NCBI GenBank assembly: GCA_963717945.1
Contig: CAVQXT010000007.1
Span: 496,001-560,000 of the forward strand
Direction of reading: 5' to 3'
DNA length: 64,000 nucleotides
Source: FEN-299 sp963717945
GTDB lineage: Bacteria > Acidobacteriota > Vicinamibacteria > Vicinamibacterales > Fen-181
Shown here: positions 17,281 to 26,264 of the stretch, piece after piece
How the letters are laid out: each line of letters starts with the position of its first letter
Position numbering within the stretch: the stretch's first letter is position 1
Position numbers and translations under genes: made by a program
Notes under the pieces: generated by a model
The model's input: the letters and a program-made list of their open reading frames with translations, nothing else
The model's database searches: none
Told to the model about the DNA's origin: nothing

Positions 17281-19062
17281 GTGCGCCACCGCCCGCGCGC
17301 GCTCATCGTCGGGGTAGTCCTCGCCGTGCTGCTGCTCGGCGTGCTGCTCGTCGATTACTACGTGCGCCGCGGCGAATCGGGCCCGCCCGCTGGTCCGGCG
17401 GCCTCGGTGTCGCCATCGCCTTCGCCCGCCGCGAGCCAGCCGTCCCCGACACCAGTGAGTCCGAGCGGGTCGCCGTCCGCGTCGCCGTCGGTCGCGGCGC
17501 CGCCCTCGGTCAGGGTCGACGCGTCCCGTCCGCCTGACGTGCCGGTGGCGCCGTCGCCGAGCCCGTCGCGCATGCCCTCGCCGGCCCGCGTGCCATCCGC
17601 GCCGGCAGACCAGGTCCAGCCGGCGCCCGCGTCCGTGCCGCCACCGGCCGCGGTCGCAGTTGTGCCGCCGCCTGCCTTGGGGAAGCCGCCGGTCCAGAAC
17701 GCGCCCTCGACTCCGCCCGCGGTCACGCCGTCGGCCGCGCCGCGGACCGCCGCGCCTCGACCGGCGCCGGCCTCGCCCCCGGATCCGGCGCCCGTAGTTG
17801 TACCGCCGCCGGTCCTGAACGCGCCCTCGACGCCGCCCGCGGTCACGCCGTCGGCTCCGCCGCGAACCGCCGCGCCTCGACCGGCGCCGACCTCGCCCCC
17901 GGATCCGGCGCCCGTAGTTGTACCGCCGCCGGTCCTGAACGCGCCCTCGAATGACTCGCCTGCCGCCGTGCCGCCGCGCGCGCTGATGTCGCCATCCGTC
18001 TCGGTCCCGCCTCCGGTCGCGGTCCGTCGGAGCGTCAGTTCGTCGGGCGACAGGATGAGCACGATCGCGGTGTTCCCGGTCGAGAACCTGAGTGGCGCCA
18101 GCGTGCCGGCGGACGAGGTCCGGAAGTTCCTCATCCGTACCGTCGCGTCCGCGGGGATCCGGGTGCTCGACGACAACGCGCTGGACGCGTTCATGACGCG
18201 CCATCGCGTCCGGTATGCGGCAGGAGTCGATATCGACAGCGGCCGGTGGCTCAGGGAAGAGGACGGCGTGGACGGCGTCCTTGTCGCGTCGTTCGAGTTC
18301 TCGAACGACACCGTTCCTCCCAAGGTCGCGCTGATCGTCAGGCTCGTGACCACCAACGGTGCGCCCGTGGTGGCCTGGTCCGACGACGCCGGCATGGCCG
18401 GCGACGATGCCCCTGGGCTGTTCGGGCTGAAGCTGGTCAACGACTATCGGGCGCTGCAGCAGAAGGCGCTCGGGCGCATCGCCGGCTCGCTCCTCGCCTA
18501 TCTCAAGACCGGGAAGAAGGACACGGGTCCGGAGACCGCAGCGAAGTTCCGGCCGAAGACGTTTTACCGGAAGCTCGATCTCGAAGCGGGGAAGACGTAC
18601 ACGGTGGCCGTCGCGCCGTTCTTCAACCTCAGCGAGCGACGGACGGCGGGGAACATCATGGAGCTGCTCTTCATGCGGCACCTGTCGAGTCTTCCGCAGT
18701 TCAGGGTCGTGGACGCTGGCGTCGTCAGAGCGCAGTTCCTTGACGTCCGGATCATCATGGACGCCGGGTTGTCCATCGCGGACGCCGAGCAGGTGGCGGC
18801 GCCGGTTGATGCGGACTTCGTCCTGTCGGGGCGGGTGATCCGCTACGCCGACTACGAGGGGCCGTCGGGCCTGGCGAGAGTGGAGTTCTCGACGGTGCTC
18901 GTGGAGAAGAAGAGCGGCAAGGTCGTATGGAGTTCGCAGAGCTACAACGACGGACGTGACGGCGTCGGCTTGTTCGAGCGCGGCCTGTCGAAGACCGCGC
19001 ACGCCATGGCGACACAAATGGTCAGGCTCACAGCCGACATGATTGCCGGCCGTGGCCGTTAA
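17281..19062 (+). CDS. membrane-anchored Pro-rich protein with two CsgG/TolB-N-like domains
   Basis: The start is GTG 17281, with AGGGGGAG 5 bases upstream; a longer in-frame GTG at 17236 overlaps the previous gene and lacks a ribosome site. The 593-residue product has one N-terminal helix (LIVGVVLAVLLLGVLLV), then about 220 residues of Pro/Ala/Ser/Val linker as in TonB, able to span the periplasm. Two tandem domains resembling the previous CsgG-like protein follow: STIAVFPVENLSG at about 260, and YTVAVAPFFNLSE at about 435 with KKSGKVVWSSQ near the end. Part of the linker is a 120-bp tandem duplication. It probably joins the inner membrane to the outer-membrane part of the export machine; this is inferred. 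Confidence 0.65.
   Translation: MRHRPRALIVGVVLAVLLLGVLLVDYYVRRGESGPPAGPAASVSPSPSPAASQPSPTPVSPSGSPSASPSVAAPPSVRVDASRPPDVPVAPSPSPSRMPSPARVPSAPADQVQPAPASVPPPAAVAVVPPPALGKPPVQNAPSTPPAVTPSAAPRTAAPRPAPASPPDPAPVVVPPPVLNAPSTPPAVTPSAPPRTAAPRPAPTSPPDPAPVVVPPPVLNAPSNDSPAAVPPRALMSPSVSVPPPVAVRRSVSSSGDRMSTIAVFPVENLSGASVPADEVRKFLIRTVASAGIRVLDDNALDAFMTRHRVRYAAGVDIDSGRWLREEDGVDGVLVASFEFSNDTVPPKVALIVRLVTTNGAPVVAWSDDAGMAGDDAPGLFGLKLVNDYRALQQKALGRIAGSLLAYLKTGKKDTGPETAAKFRPKTFYRKLDLEAGKTYTVAVAPFFNLSERRTAGNIMELLFMRHLSSLPQFRVVDAGVVRAQFLDVRIIMDAGLSIADAEQVAAPVDADFVLSGRVIRYADYEGPSGLARVEFSTVLVEKKSGKVVWSSQSYNDGRDGVGLFERGLSKTAHAMATQMVRLTADMIAGRGR
17701..17950 (+). repeat. two 120-bp tandem repeats in the Pro-rich linker
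   Basis: Unit 17701-17820 and unit 17821-17940 differ at only a few bases, and a third copy starts at 17941 (GCGCCCTCGA) and stops. Each unit encodes 40 residues opening APSTPPAVTPSA and closing VVVPPPVLN. Because the period is a multiple of three, copy-number change would lengthen or shorten the periplasmic linker without breaking the frame. Confidence 0.9.
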
Positions 19063-19099
19063 GGGTGGGAGCGCCCGCGCAGGCGCTCAAAGGGGATTC

Positions 19100-20759
19100 A
19101 TGCGGTACCAGTTCGTCGTCGCAACGGGCCTTCTGGCCGTGTCGCTGGGGGCCGCTGCCGCGGCCGGCGCGGCGGCTCAGACGTTGCCTGTGAGGAATGG
19201 CAGGCCGATCGTCGCCGCGGTTGGTGCCGAGTCGATTTCCCTCGACGAGCTCGTGGCAGAACTCGGGCCGGCGGCGGACCGGGCGCGCCTGCAGCAGGGC
19301 CGCGCCACGGCGGCGGACCTGGGGGTGCTCGACCGTCTCGTCACCATCAAGCTCATCGTCCAGGACGCGACCAGCATGGGTCTCGGCGAGGCTCCGGAGA
19401 TCCAGAAGCAGGTCGAGGTCACCTCCCGGGAGATCCTGCGGGAGGTGCTGTACGCGAGGCTGACCCGGGACGTGAAGCCGGACCCTGCCGCTGTTGACCG
19501 AGTCTTCAAAGACCTCGTCAGGGAGTGGAAGACGACCTCGTTGTTGTTCCAGGACAAGGCGGCGGCCGAGCGCGCGCGTAAGGAGATCGGCGGAGGCGCG
19601 GCGTTCACCGACGTCGCGGCCAGGGCGGTCGCCGCGAAGGCGGCCAGGACGGACGGCGACGACCAGTATCACCCCAAGACCGCCTACCTCCCCCAGATCC
19701 TCCAGGCGATGGCTCCGCTGAAGGTGGGGCAGGTCAGCCCGGTCATCCAGATCCCCGCGGGACTCGTCCTGCTCCGAGTGGCGGACATGCGCTATCCGCA
19801 GAACGCCGAGGCGCTGGCGGAGGCGCGGAAGCAGGTCCTGTCCCAGCAGCAGGAGGTCGCGCTCCGGGCCCACGAACAGGTGCTGAGACGGCAGTACGTG
19901 ACGTTCCACAAAGCCGGTACTCGACGGCCTCAACTTCGAGGCCCCGAAGCCCGGCCTCGCGGCTCTGCTGAAGGACAAGCGCGCCATCGCCGACATCCGG
20001 GGCGCCGCGCCGGTCACCGTCGGCGACCTGACCGATTACCTGCGGATGCAGTTCTACCATGGGTCGGAGCAGGCCCGGCAGTTCAAGCGCATGAACGAGA
20101 TGAAGGGGCCAGCGTTCGACGCCATGGTCGGGCGGAGGCTGGTCAACGCGGAGGCGCTGAGGCTCGGGATTGACAAGTCGAACGAGTACCGCGACCGGGT
20201 GAGGGGCTTCAGGGAATCGCTGGTCTTCGACAGCTTCATCCAGAAGGTCATCGTCCCGCCGAACAAGATGACCGAACCGGAAGTGCGCAAGTACTACGAC
20301 GGGCATCTCAAGGACTACTCCTCTCCGGAGATGATGAGAGTTCGAGGATTGGCCTTCGCCAGGCGGGGCGCGGCCGAAGACGCGATGCGGAAGCTGAGGG
20401 AAGGGGCGGACTACAACTGGCTGGCGGCGAACGCCGCGGGCCAGGTGCCGAAGGACGCGCCCGGCCTGCTGACGCTCGACGGGCGGCCGGTGACGACCGG
20501 CAGCATGCCGGACGGCGTGCGGAAGGTGCTCACGGGGGCCAGGACCGGAGAGTCCAGGCTCTACGCGAACCCGGAGGGGCCGTTCTACGTGCTGGTCGTG
20601 CAGGCGGTGGTCGCGCCGACTCCGCAGCCCTACGACGAGGTGCGCGAGACGATCGCCAAGAAGCTGTACAGCGAGAAGCTCAAGCGAGCCGTTGAATCGT
20701 ACGCGGCCAAGCTGCGAACCCACGCGAAGGTGGAGACGTATCTGACGAGGGTCCGGTGA
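19100..20759 (+). CDS. tandem-parvulin periplasmic peptidyl-prolyl isomerase, OscH-like (one-base frameshift)
   Basis: The start is ATG 19100 behind AGGGGA, with signal peptide MRYQFVVATGLLAVSLGAA. The first half reads through a SurA-N-like helical segment and a degenerate parvulin domain to VTFHKA at about 19915. There the frame breaks, and the next frame continues in register (VLDGLNFEAPKPGL, then VTVGDLTDYL) to a second parvulin-like domain ending at 20759. Removing one G of GG at 19916-19917 restores a protein of about 550 residues. A prolyl-isomerase chaperone (OscH) binds OmcS in Geobacter; this is its likely counterpart. The break is more likely sequencing error than inactivation, since both halves are well conserved. 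Confidence 0.75.
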
Positions 20760-22778
20760 TGCTGACAAGACGGAGACCCGCGATCAGGGCGCTGGCGGGC
20801 GCGTTCATCCTTGTGTGCCTGGGCTTCCAGACCTCCCACGGCCAGCAGAACCCGAAGCGGCCGTTCGGCGGAGGCGCGCCGAGCACCGGCCAGGGCCTCG
20901 GGGGACGCGACTGCCTGAGCTGTCACAAGGCGTTCGCGGCCAAGTACCTGGGCATGAAGGACGTCCACGCCGTGGTGCGCGACAACAAGTGCGACAGTTG
21001 CCACGTTCGTCACGGGCTGGTCCCGACCAAGGCCATGAAGCGGGAAGGCAACGACCTCTGTCTTCTCTTGCCACCCGAAGGACAAGCTCGGGCTGACGAA
21101 GGCCCACGTCCACACGGCCGTCAAGAGCGGCAGCTGCGTCCTTTGCCACGACCCGCACGCGTCCCAGGCCGATCACCTCCTCAAGGCCGACGCCGGCCAG
21201 CTGTGCTACCTGTGCCACGACAAGGCGGACTACCAGAAGAAGGTCGTCCACAAGGTCCTGCAGACAAACGGCTGCTCCGCCTGCCACACCACGCACTCCG
21301 CCGACGAGCCCAACCTGCTGGTGAAGGAGGAGAAGGCCCTGTGCCTCGGCTGCCACCCGGCGACGGCGCCGGCGTTCGCCAAGGCGCACGAAGGGTACCC
21401 GGTGGACCGGGTGTCCTGCAGCAAGTGCCACGACCCTCACAGCTCGGTGCAGCCCGCGCTGCTCAAGACCAGCGTGCACGCCCCCGTGCAAGGAGCCCAG
21501 TGCGACAGCTGCCATGCGGCCGCCACGTCGCCCAAGCCGTTCGAGGTGCTGCAGAAGGGGGGCGAGCTGTGCGCCGCCTGCCACGATGCCGCCTCGATCA
21601 AGGGCACGGGGAAGGTGAAGCACGTGCCGTTCAAGGACGGCCAGTGCCTGCTGTGTCACGACCCGCACGCCTCGGACAACCAGAGGCTGCTCAAGGCACG
21701 CGGGAAGGACCTCTGCCTCGTCTGCCACAAGGAGATGCCGGCATCGGTCGCCTTCAAGCATGCTCCCGTCGACACCGAGCGCGGCTGCGTGTCGTGCCAC
21801 GCCCCGCACTCGTCCGACCACGAGAAGCTGCTGGCCGCGCCAGCCGACACGCTGTGCGCGTCGTGCCACGCCAAGGTCAGCGAGGTGGCCCAGAAGTCGA
21901 AGGTGCAGCATCCGCCCGCCGTCGGGGGCGAGTGCACCTCCTGCCACAATCCGCACGGCTCGTACGTCCAGGGGATGCTGAAGGACCGGACCGAGCGGGT
22001 GTGCTACACCTGCCACGCCGACGCCGAGTCGCGCTTCACCAAGACGTATACGCACGCGCCGGTGCAGAACGGCGAGTGCGGGTCCTGCCACCAGCCGCAC
22101 GGCTCGGATGAGAAGGGGCTGCTGAAGGTGGCGGCCCCGAAGCTGTGCGAGGCGTGCCACGCCGACTTCATGAAGCCGGTCGCCGGAGCCACCAGGCACC
22201 AGCCCTTCGTGGAGGGGATGTGCCTCACCTGCCACGACCCGCACGCCAGCAACGTGCAGGGCATGGCGGCCGACAAGCCGGGCACGCTGTGCGCGGCGTG
22301 CCACCCCGACGTCGGCGACGGGATGAAGGCGGCCAAGTCGACGCACGCGCCAGCCGCGGGCGGCGAGTGCGTCGAGTGCCACAACCCGCACCAGACGCCC
22401 CTCCCGCGCCTGCTGCTCGCCAAGAGCCCGGACCTCTGTCTCGGCTGCCACAAGACGATCAAGGCGGCGATGGACGACGGGAAGGTCCACCCGCCGGCGG
22501 CCAAGGACTGTCTCGGGTGCCACAAGCCGCACTCGTCGGGCGAGCCCGGGTTGATGGTCAAGCCAATTCGGACGCTGTGCGGGGACTGTCACGACGTCAA
22601 GGCGGCGGCCTTCGGCGACGCGCACCTGCACATCGACCCCGCCGTGATGCACTGCGAGCGCTGCCACGATCCCCACGCGTCGAAGCAGCCGCACTTCTTC
22701 AAGAGCACGCTGCACCCGCCGTTCGAGGCCAAGACGTGCGAGGACTGCCACCTTGCGTCGCCGGCCAGGATCAAGTGA
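20759..22778 (+). CDS. 26-heme c-type cytochrome with paired CxxCH/DPH repeats (one-base frameshift)
   Basis: The ATG at 20759 overlaps the isomerase stop by one base. The signal peptide is MLTRRRPAIRALAGAFILV, with cleavage near SHGQ. After correcting one extra base in the TTCTCT run at 21063-21068, the protein has about 672 residues and 26 CxxCH sites. The break falls inside the third site, CLSCH. Sites come in alternating pairs, one usually followed by DPHAS, NPHGS or similar, typical of the doubled-CxxCH cytochrome family. It has no membrane anchor and is therefore periplasmic or secreted. Its size and Lys-rich spacers suit a long periplasmic wire feeding the outer-membrane complex. Confidence 0.85.
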
Positions 22779-22788
22779 GGGAACGACC

Positions 22789-24063
22789 ATGCGTTCGCGA
22801 CTGACGATAGCCTGCGTCTCGGTGGTTGTTCTCCTGGGGGTGTACGCGGCGTCCGCCCGCAGCCAGCAGAATCCCTACCGGCTGAAGGAAACCGACCAGA
22901 CGAAGCTCTGCCTCGCCTGCCACACCGATTTCGAGGCGACTCTCAAGAAGAAGTTCGTGCATACCGCGGTGAAGGCCGGCGAGTGCTCGAGTTGCCACGA
23001 CCCCCACACCTCGTCCCACGGCAAGCTCCTGTCGGCGGGCACGCGCCAGATCTGCGCCACCTGCCACCCGGCCGTCATCCCGGCGAACGCGAAGAGCGCG
23101 CACAAGGTGGCCGCCGACGGCGACTGCACGAAGTGCCACGATCCGCACGCGTCCGACAACCCCGCCCACCTGCTGGCGGCGGGCAACGACCTGTGCGCCG
23201 GCTGCCACAAGGATCTCGTCGCGGCCGTCGCGGCCGCGAAGTTCAAGCACGCCCCTGTCGGGCAGGGGTGCGTGACCTGCCACGACCCGCACGGCTCCGC
23301 CCAGTCGGCGCGCCTGCTGAAGAAGGCGGTGCCGGCAATGTGCCTGGGCTGCCACAAGCCCGACAGCCCCTCGTTCGTCGCGTCCCACATGAGATACCCG
23401 GTGGCGAAGGCGGACTGCACGACCTGCCACGACCCGCACGGATCCAGTCAGCCGGCGCTGCTGCTCAACAACGTGCATCCGCCGCTGGCCAGCCGCCAGT
23501 GCGACCGGTGCCACGAGCGGCCCGAGTCGGCCACGCCGTTCGCCACCAAGCTGCCCGGCTACGAGCTGTGCAGGGAATGTCACGGCGACATGGTGAAGAC
23601 CACGCTGGCCAAGGCGCGCCTGCACTGGCCGATTGCCGACAAGAAGGGGTGCGTGAACTGCCACAGCCCCCACGCGTCGAGGGAGCCAAAGCTCCTGAAG
23701 GCGGCCACGCCGGCGCTCTGCGGCTCCTGCCATGCGGACACGCTGAAGCGGATCGCGGCCGTCCCGGTGAAGCACCAGCCGGTGGCCGACGGGCAGTGCA
23801 TGGCCTGCCACTCGCCGCACAGCTCGGACGCCACGTACTTGTTCAACGCTCCGTCCCCCAACGCGTTCTGCACCACGTGCCACGACTACTCGGCGCACTC
23901 GGCGCACCCGATCGGCGAGAAGGCGATCGACCAGAGGAACAAGAACCTGCGCGTCGACTGCCTGAGCTGCCACAAGGGCCACGGCACGGAGTTCAAGTGG
24001 ATGCTCCTCGCGGCGACCAACGTGGAGCTGTGCACGCGGTGCCACAAGCAGTTCGCGAGGTGA
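22789..24063 (+). CDS. 16-heme c-type cytochrome with paired CxxCH/DPH repeats
   Basis: This 424-residue protein has signal peptide MRSRLTIACVSVVVLLGVYA and 16 CxxCH sites from CLACH to the C-terminal CTRCHKQF. The pattern CxxCHDPHxS recurs, so it is a shorter paralogue of the 26-heme protein 10 bases upstream; both mature chains start with QQNP. GAGGGAAC precedes the ATG. It is presumably a second periplasmic carrier or the donor to the wire. Redox partners cannot be read from sequence. Confidence 0.9.
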   Translation: MRSRLTIACVSVVVLLGVYAASARSQQNPYRLKETDQTKLCLACHTDFEATLKKKFVHTAVKAGECSSCHDPHTSSHGKLLSAGTRQICATCHPAVIPANAKSAHKVAADGDCTKCHDPHASDNPAHLLAAGNDLCAGCHKDLVAAVAAAKFKHAPVGQGCVTCHDPHGSAQSARLLKKAVPAMCLGCHKPDSPSFVASHMRYPVAKADCTTCHDPHGSSQPALLLNNVHPPLASRQCDRCHERPESATPFATKLPGYELCRECHGDMVKTTLAKARLHWPIADKKGCVNCHSPHASREPKLLKAATPALCGSCHADTLKRIAAVPVKHQPVADGQCMACHSPHSSDATYLFNAPSPNAFCTTCHDYSAHSAHPIGEKAIDQRNKNLRVDCLSCHKGHGTEFKWMLLAATNVELCTRCHKQFAR

Positions 24064-24067
24064 ATCG

Positions 24068-24976
24068 ATGAAGACGATCTCATGCGCCTGTCTCGCCGCG
24101 GCCGTCCTCGCCCTGGGACCCGGGCGGCTCACGGCGGCCGGGACCGCCGGGTTCAGCTACCTGGTCTCGGTGTACGCGGACGACAAAGACGCCGGGATCC
24201 ACCTGCCCGAGGGAGTGGCCTGCGGCGGCAAGGGGCTGGTCGTGGTCGGCGACACCGGGAACGACCGCCTGCTCACCTTCACCTATCTGGACAGGACCTT
24301 GAGCGCGGTAAGCGCCATCAAGATCCCCCAGTTGACGGCGCCCTCCCGCGTCCGGCTCAACTCGAAGGGGGACATCTACGCCCTGGACAGCCGTCAGCGG
24401 CGCATCGTGCATCTCGACGCCGCGGGTCAGTTCAAGGAGGTCGTGTCGTTCGAGGGCGCTCCGCCTCCCGCGACGATCGTGCCGAAGAGCTTCACGATCG
24501 ACTCGGCGGACACCCTCTACGTGCTCGACGAGTTCTCGGGGCGCGTCCTGGTGCTGAACGCGCAGGGACGCTACCAGCGGGCGCTGCCGTTCCCGGACGG
24601 GATCGGGTTCGGAACCGACCTGACGGTTGACTTCGAGGGGAACATCCTCCTGCTCGACTCGGTCAAGCGGCGGATCTTCACGGCGGCGAAGGACGCGAAG
24701 GCGTTCGCGCAGCTCGGAGGCGATCTGGCGGCGTCGGTGGCCACCATGCCGACGTCCATCACGGCCAGCAAGGGCATCATCTTCGTCGCCGAGGGCAGCG
24801 GGAGCACGATCGACCTGTTCGGCCGGGACGGCAAGTTCCTCTCCCGACTGTTGACGCAGGGACGGAGCGAGGGGGCGCTCGACCACCCCGCGCAGATCTG
24901 CGTCAACGACAAAGACGAGGTCTTCATCGCCGACCGGGATAACAGCCGCGTGCAGGCGTTCCAGCTCACGCGCTGA
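24068..24976 (+). CDS. secreted NHL-repeat beta-propeller, last gene of the nanowire block
   Basis: The 302-residue protein has signal peptide MKTISCACLAAAVLALGPGR and about six NHL blades, among them GVACGGKGLVVVGDTGND, RVRLNSKGDIYALDS and PAQICVNDKDEVFIADRDN. It starts 4 bases after the 16-heme gene, so the two are co-transcribed. It resembles the first NHL protein of the locus in size and layout. NHL genes beside multiheme cytochromes are frequent in Geobacter; this may be the OscD-like morphology factor. Confidence 0.8.
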   Translation: MKTISCACLAAAVLALGPGRLTAAGTAGFSYLVSVYADDKDAGIHLPEGVACGGKGLVVVGDTGNDRLLTFTYLDRTLSAVSAIKIPQLTAPSRVRLNSKGDIYALDSRQRRIVHLDAAGQFKEVVSFEGAPPPATIVPKSFTIDSADTLYVLDEFSGRVLVLNAQGRYQRALPFPDGIGFGTDLTVDFEGNILLLDSVKRRIFTAAKDAKAFAQLGGDLAASVATMPTSITASKGIIFVAEGSGSTIDLFGRDGKFLSRLLTQGRSEGALDHPAQICVNDKDEVFIADRDNSRVQAFQLTR

Positions 24977-25002
24977 CCGGCCTGCAGCCCTTCCTCCCTC
25001 AC

Positions 25003-25022
25003 GGCCGGCCAGGAGGCCGGCC
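25003..25022. repeat. GGCC-AGGA-GGCC hairpin after the nanowire block
   Basis: Perfect 8-bp arms GGCCGGCC flank the loop AGGA. A hairpin of the same design, with the same loop, lies at 41204-41223. No T-tract follows, so it is a weak terminator candidate at best. Confidence 0.5.
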
Positions 25023-25059
25023 TCGCACATGGTCTGCAGGGCGCGCGTTTGTCTGTGTG

Positions 25060-25081
25060 GCGCGAGCCTCGTGGCTCGCGC
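25060..25081. repeat. perfect 9-bp hairpin upstream of the DUF2784 gene
   Basis: GCGCGAGCC, loop TCGT, GGCTCGCGC. There is no T-tract. It may be a structural or dispersed repeat element. Confidence 0.5.
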
Positions 25082-25101
25082 TCTCGCGCCATACCTCCCG
25101 G

Positions 25102-25509
25102 ATGATCTATCCTCGCCCATGGATGCTCTACACGACGCTCGCCGACCTGGTCGTGCTGGCGCACCTCGGGTTCGTCGTGTTCGTCGTCATCGGCGGCGCG
25201 GCGGCCCTGAGGTGGCCGAGGCTCGCCTGGGTTCATCTTCCCGCGGCCGCGTGGGGCGCGCTCGTCGAATATGCGGGCTGGATCTGCCCGCTGACGCCGC
25301 TCGAGAACGCGCTCCGGGAGGCAGGAGGGCAGGCCGCGTACTCGGGCGGCTTCGTCGAGCATTACGTCGTCCCGATGCTGTATCCGGAGGCGCTGACGCG
25401 CGGCGCGCAGATCGCCCTGGGGAGCGTGGTGCTGCTCGTGAACGGGATGGTCTACTGGCGGCTGGCGCGGCGCCTCGCGGCCGGCGGAGGGGGGCAGCGT
25501 GAGCGATGA
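25102..25509 (+). CDS. DUF2784 integral membrane protein
   Basis: This small membrane protein has about four helices and the hallmark DUF2784 block: LHLGF-like first helix (LADLVVLAHLGFVVFVVIGG), LPAAAWGALVEYAGWICPLT, then GGFVEHYVVPMLYP. The function is unknown. Two starts are possible: ATG 25102, used here, or ATG 25123, which gives the family-typical MLYTTLADLVV. Its end overlaps the glycosylase gene by 11 bases. Confidence 0.85.
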   Translation: MIYPRPWMLYTTLADLVVLAHLGFVVFVVIGGAAALRWPRLAWVHLPAAAWGALVEYAGWICPLTPLENALREAGGQAAYSGGFVEHYVVPMLYPEALTRGAQIALGSVVLLVNGMVYWRLARRLAAGGGGQRER

Positions 25510-26209
25510 ACGGGGACGCGCGTTCGTGGCGGGTTGGGCAGCCGCTGCCGGAGCGGGGGGGGCGAGACCAGAGGAATGTCATCTTGCCGCCGCCGACCCG
25601 CGCCTTGGCAGCCTGGTCGCACGCCTCGTGGCCTCAGGGGGCGTGCGGCGCTTCAAACCCTCGACCGCCCCGTCGGACTTCGACGCAATCGCCCGGTCGA
25701 TCGTCTACCAGCAGCTTTCGACGATGGCGGCGGCGACCATCTACGGCCGGTACGTGGAGGCGCTCGGAGGAAATCCGAGCCCGGAGCGGGTGCTCGAGGC
25801 ACGGCCCGAGCGGCTGCTGAAGGCGGGGCTGTCGCGCGCGAAGGTGCGCTACGTCAAGGCGCTCGCGTCGGCCGTCGCATCCGGGGACCTGAACCTGGGT
25901 TCCCTTCGGGACCTGCCGGACGAGTCGGTCGTTGGCGCGCTGACCCGGGTGCCCGGAGTGGGCCTGTGGACCGCGCAGATGTTCCTGATGTTCCGTTTGC
26001 ACCGCCCGGACGTGCTGCCGACGGTTGACGTCGGCATCCGGCGCGGCCTTCAGATGGCCCACGGCCTTCGCCAGCCGGCGGCGCCGGGCTACGTGTCCCG
26101 CGCGGGCCGCCGATGGGCGCCCTATCGGAGTCTTGCCTGCCTGTATCTGTGGGCGGCGCTGGAGCCCGGCACGGTAGGACCGGACCAGGTCCCCTCGACC
26201 GCCGATTGA
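25499..26209 (+). CDS. DNA-3-methyladenine glycosylase, AlkA/HhH-GPD family
   Basis: The protein has 236 residues and starts at GTG inside the DUF2784 gene. The helix-hairpin-helix GPD block is LTRVPGVGLWTAQMFLMF, with the catalytic aspartate in PTVDVGIRRG. The N-terminal part (DFDAIARSIVYQQLS) is also family-typical. The enzyme removes alkylated purines in base-excision repair. No iron-sulfur cluster cysteines are present. It lacks the AlkA N-terminal TBP-like domain, so it is the short form. Confidence 0.9.
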   Translation: MSDERGRAFVAGWAAAAGAGGARPEECHLAAADPRLGSLVARLVASGGVRRFKPSTAPSDFDAIARSIVYQQLSTMAAATIYGRYVEALGGNPSPERVLEARPERLLKAGLSRAKVRYVKALASAVASGDLNLGSLRDLPDESVVGALTRVPGVGLWTAQMFLMFRLHRPDVLPTVDVGIRRGLQMAHGLRQPAAPGYVSRAGRRWAPYRSLACLYLWAALEPGTVGPDQVPSTAD

Positions 26210-26264
26210 GTGCGACCCGCCCCCACGGCTTCCCCCGCCGGACAGGCGAGGCCCGCGGCTTCTG

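Noticed and set aside
25003..25022. Terminator of the nanowire block
   Set aside because: A perfect hairpin but without a T-tract, and the same AGGA-loop hairpin recurs after the VOC gene, so it is listed as a repeat instead.
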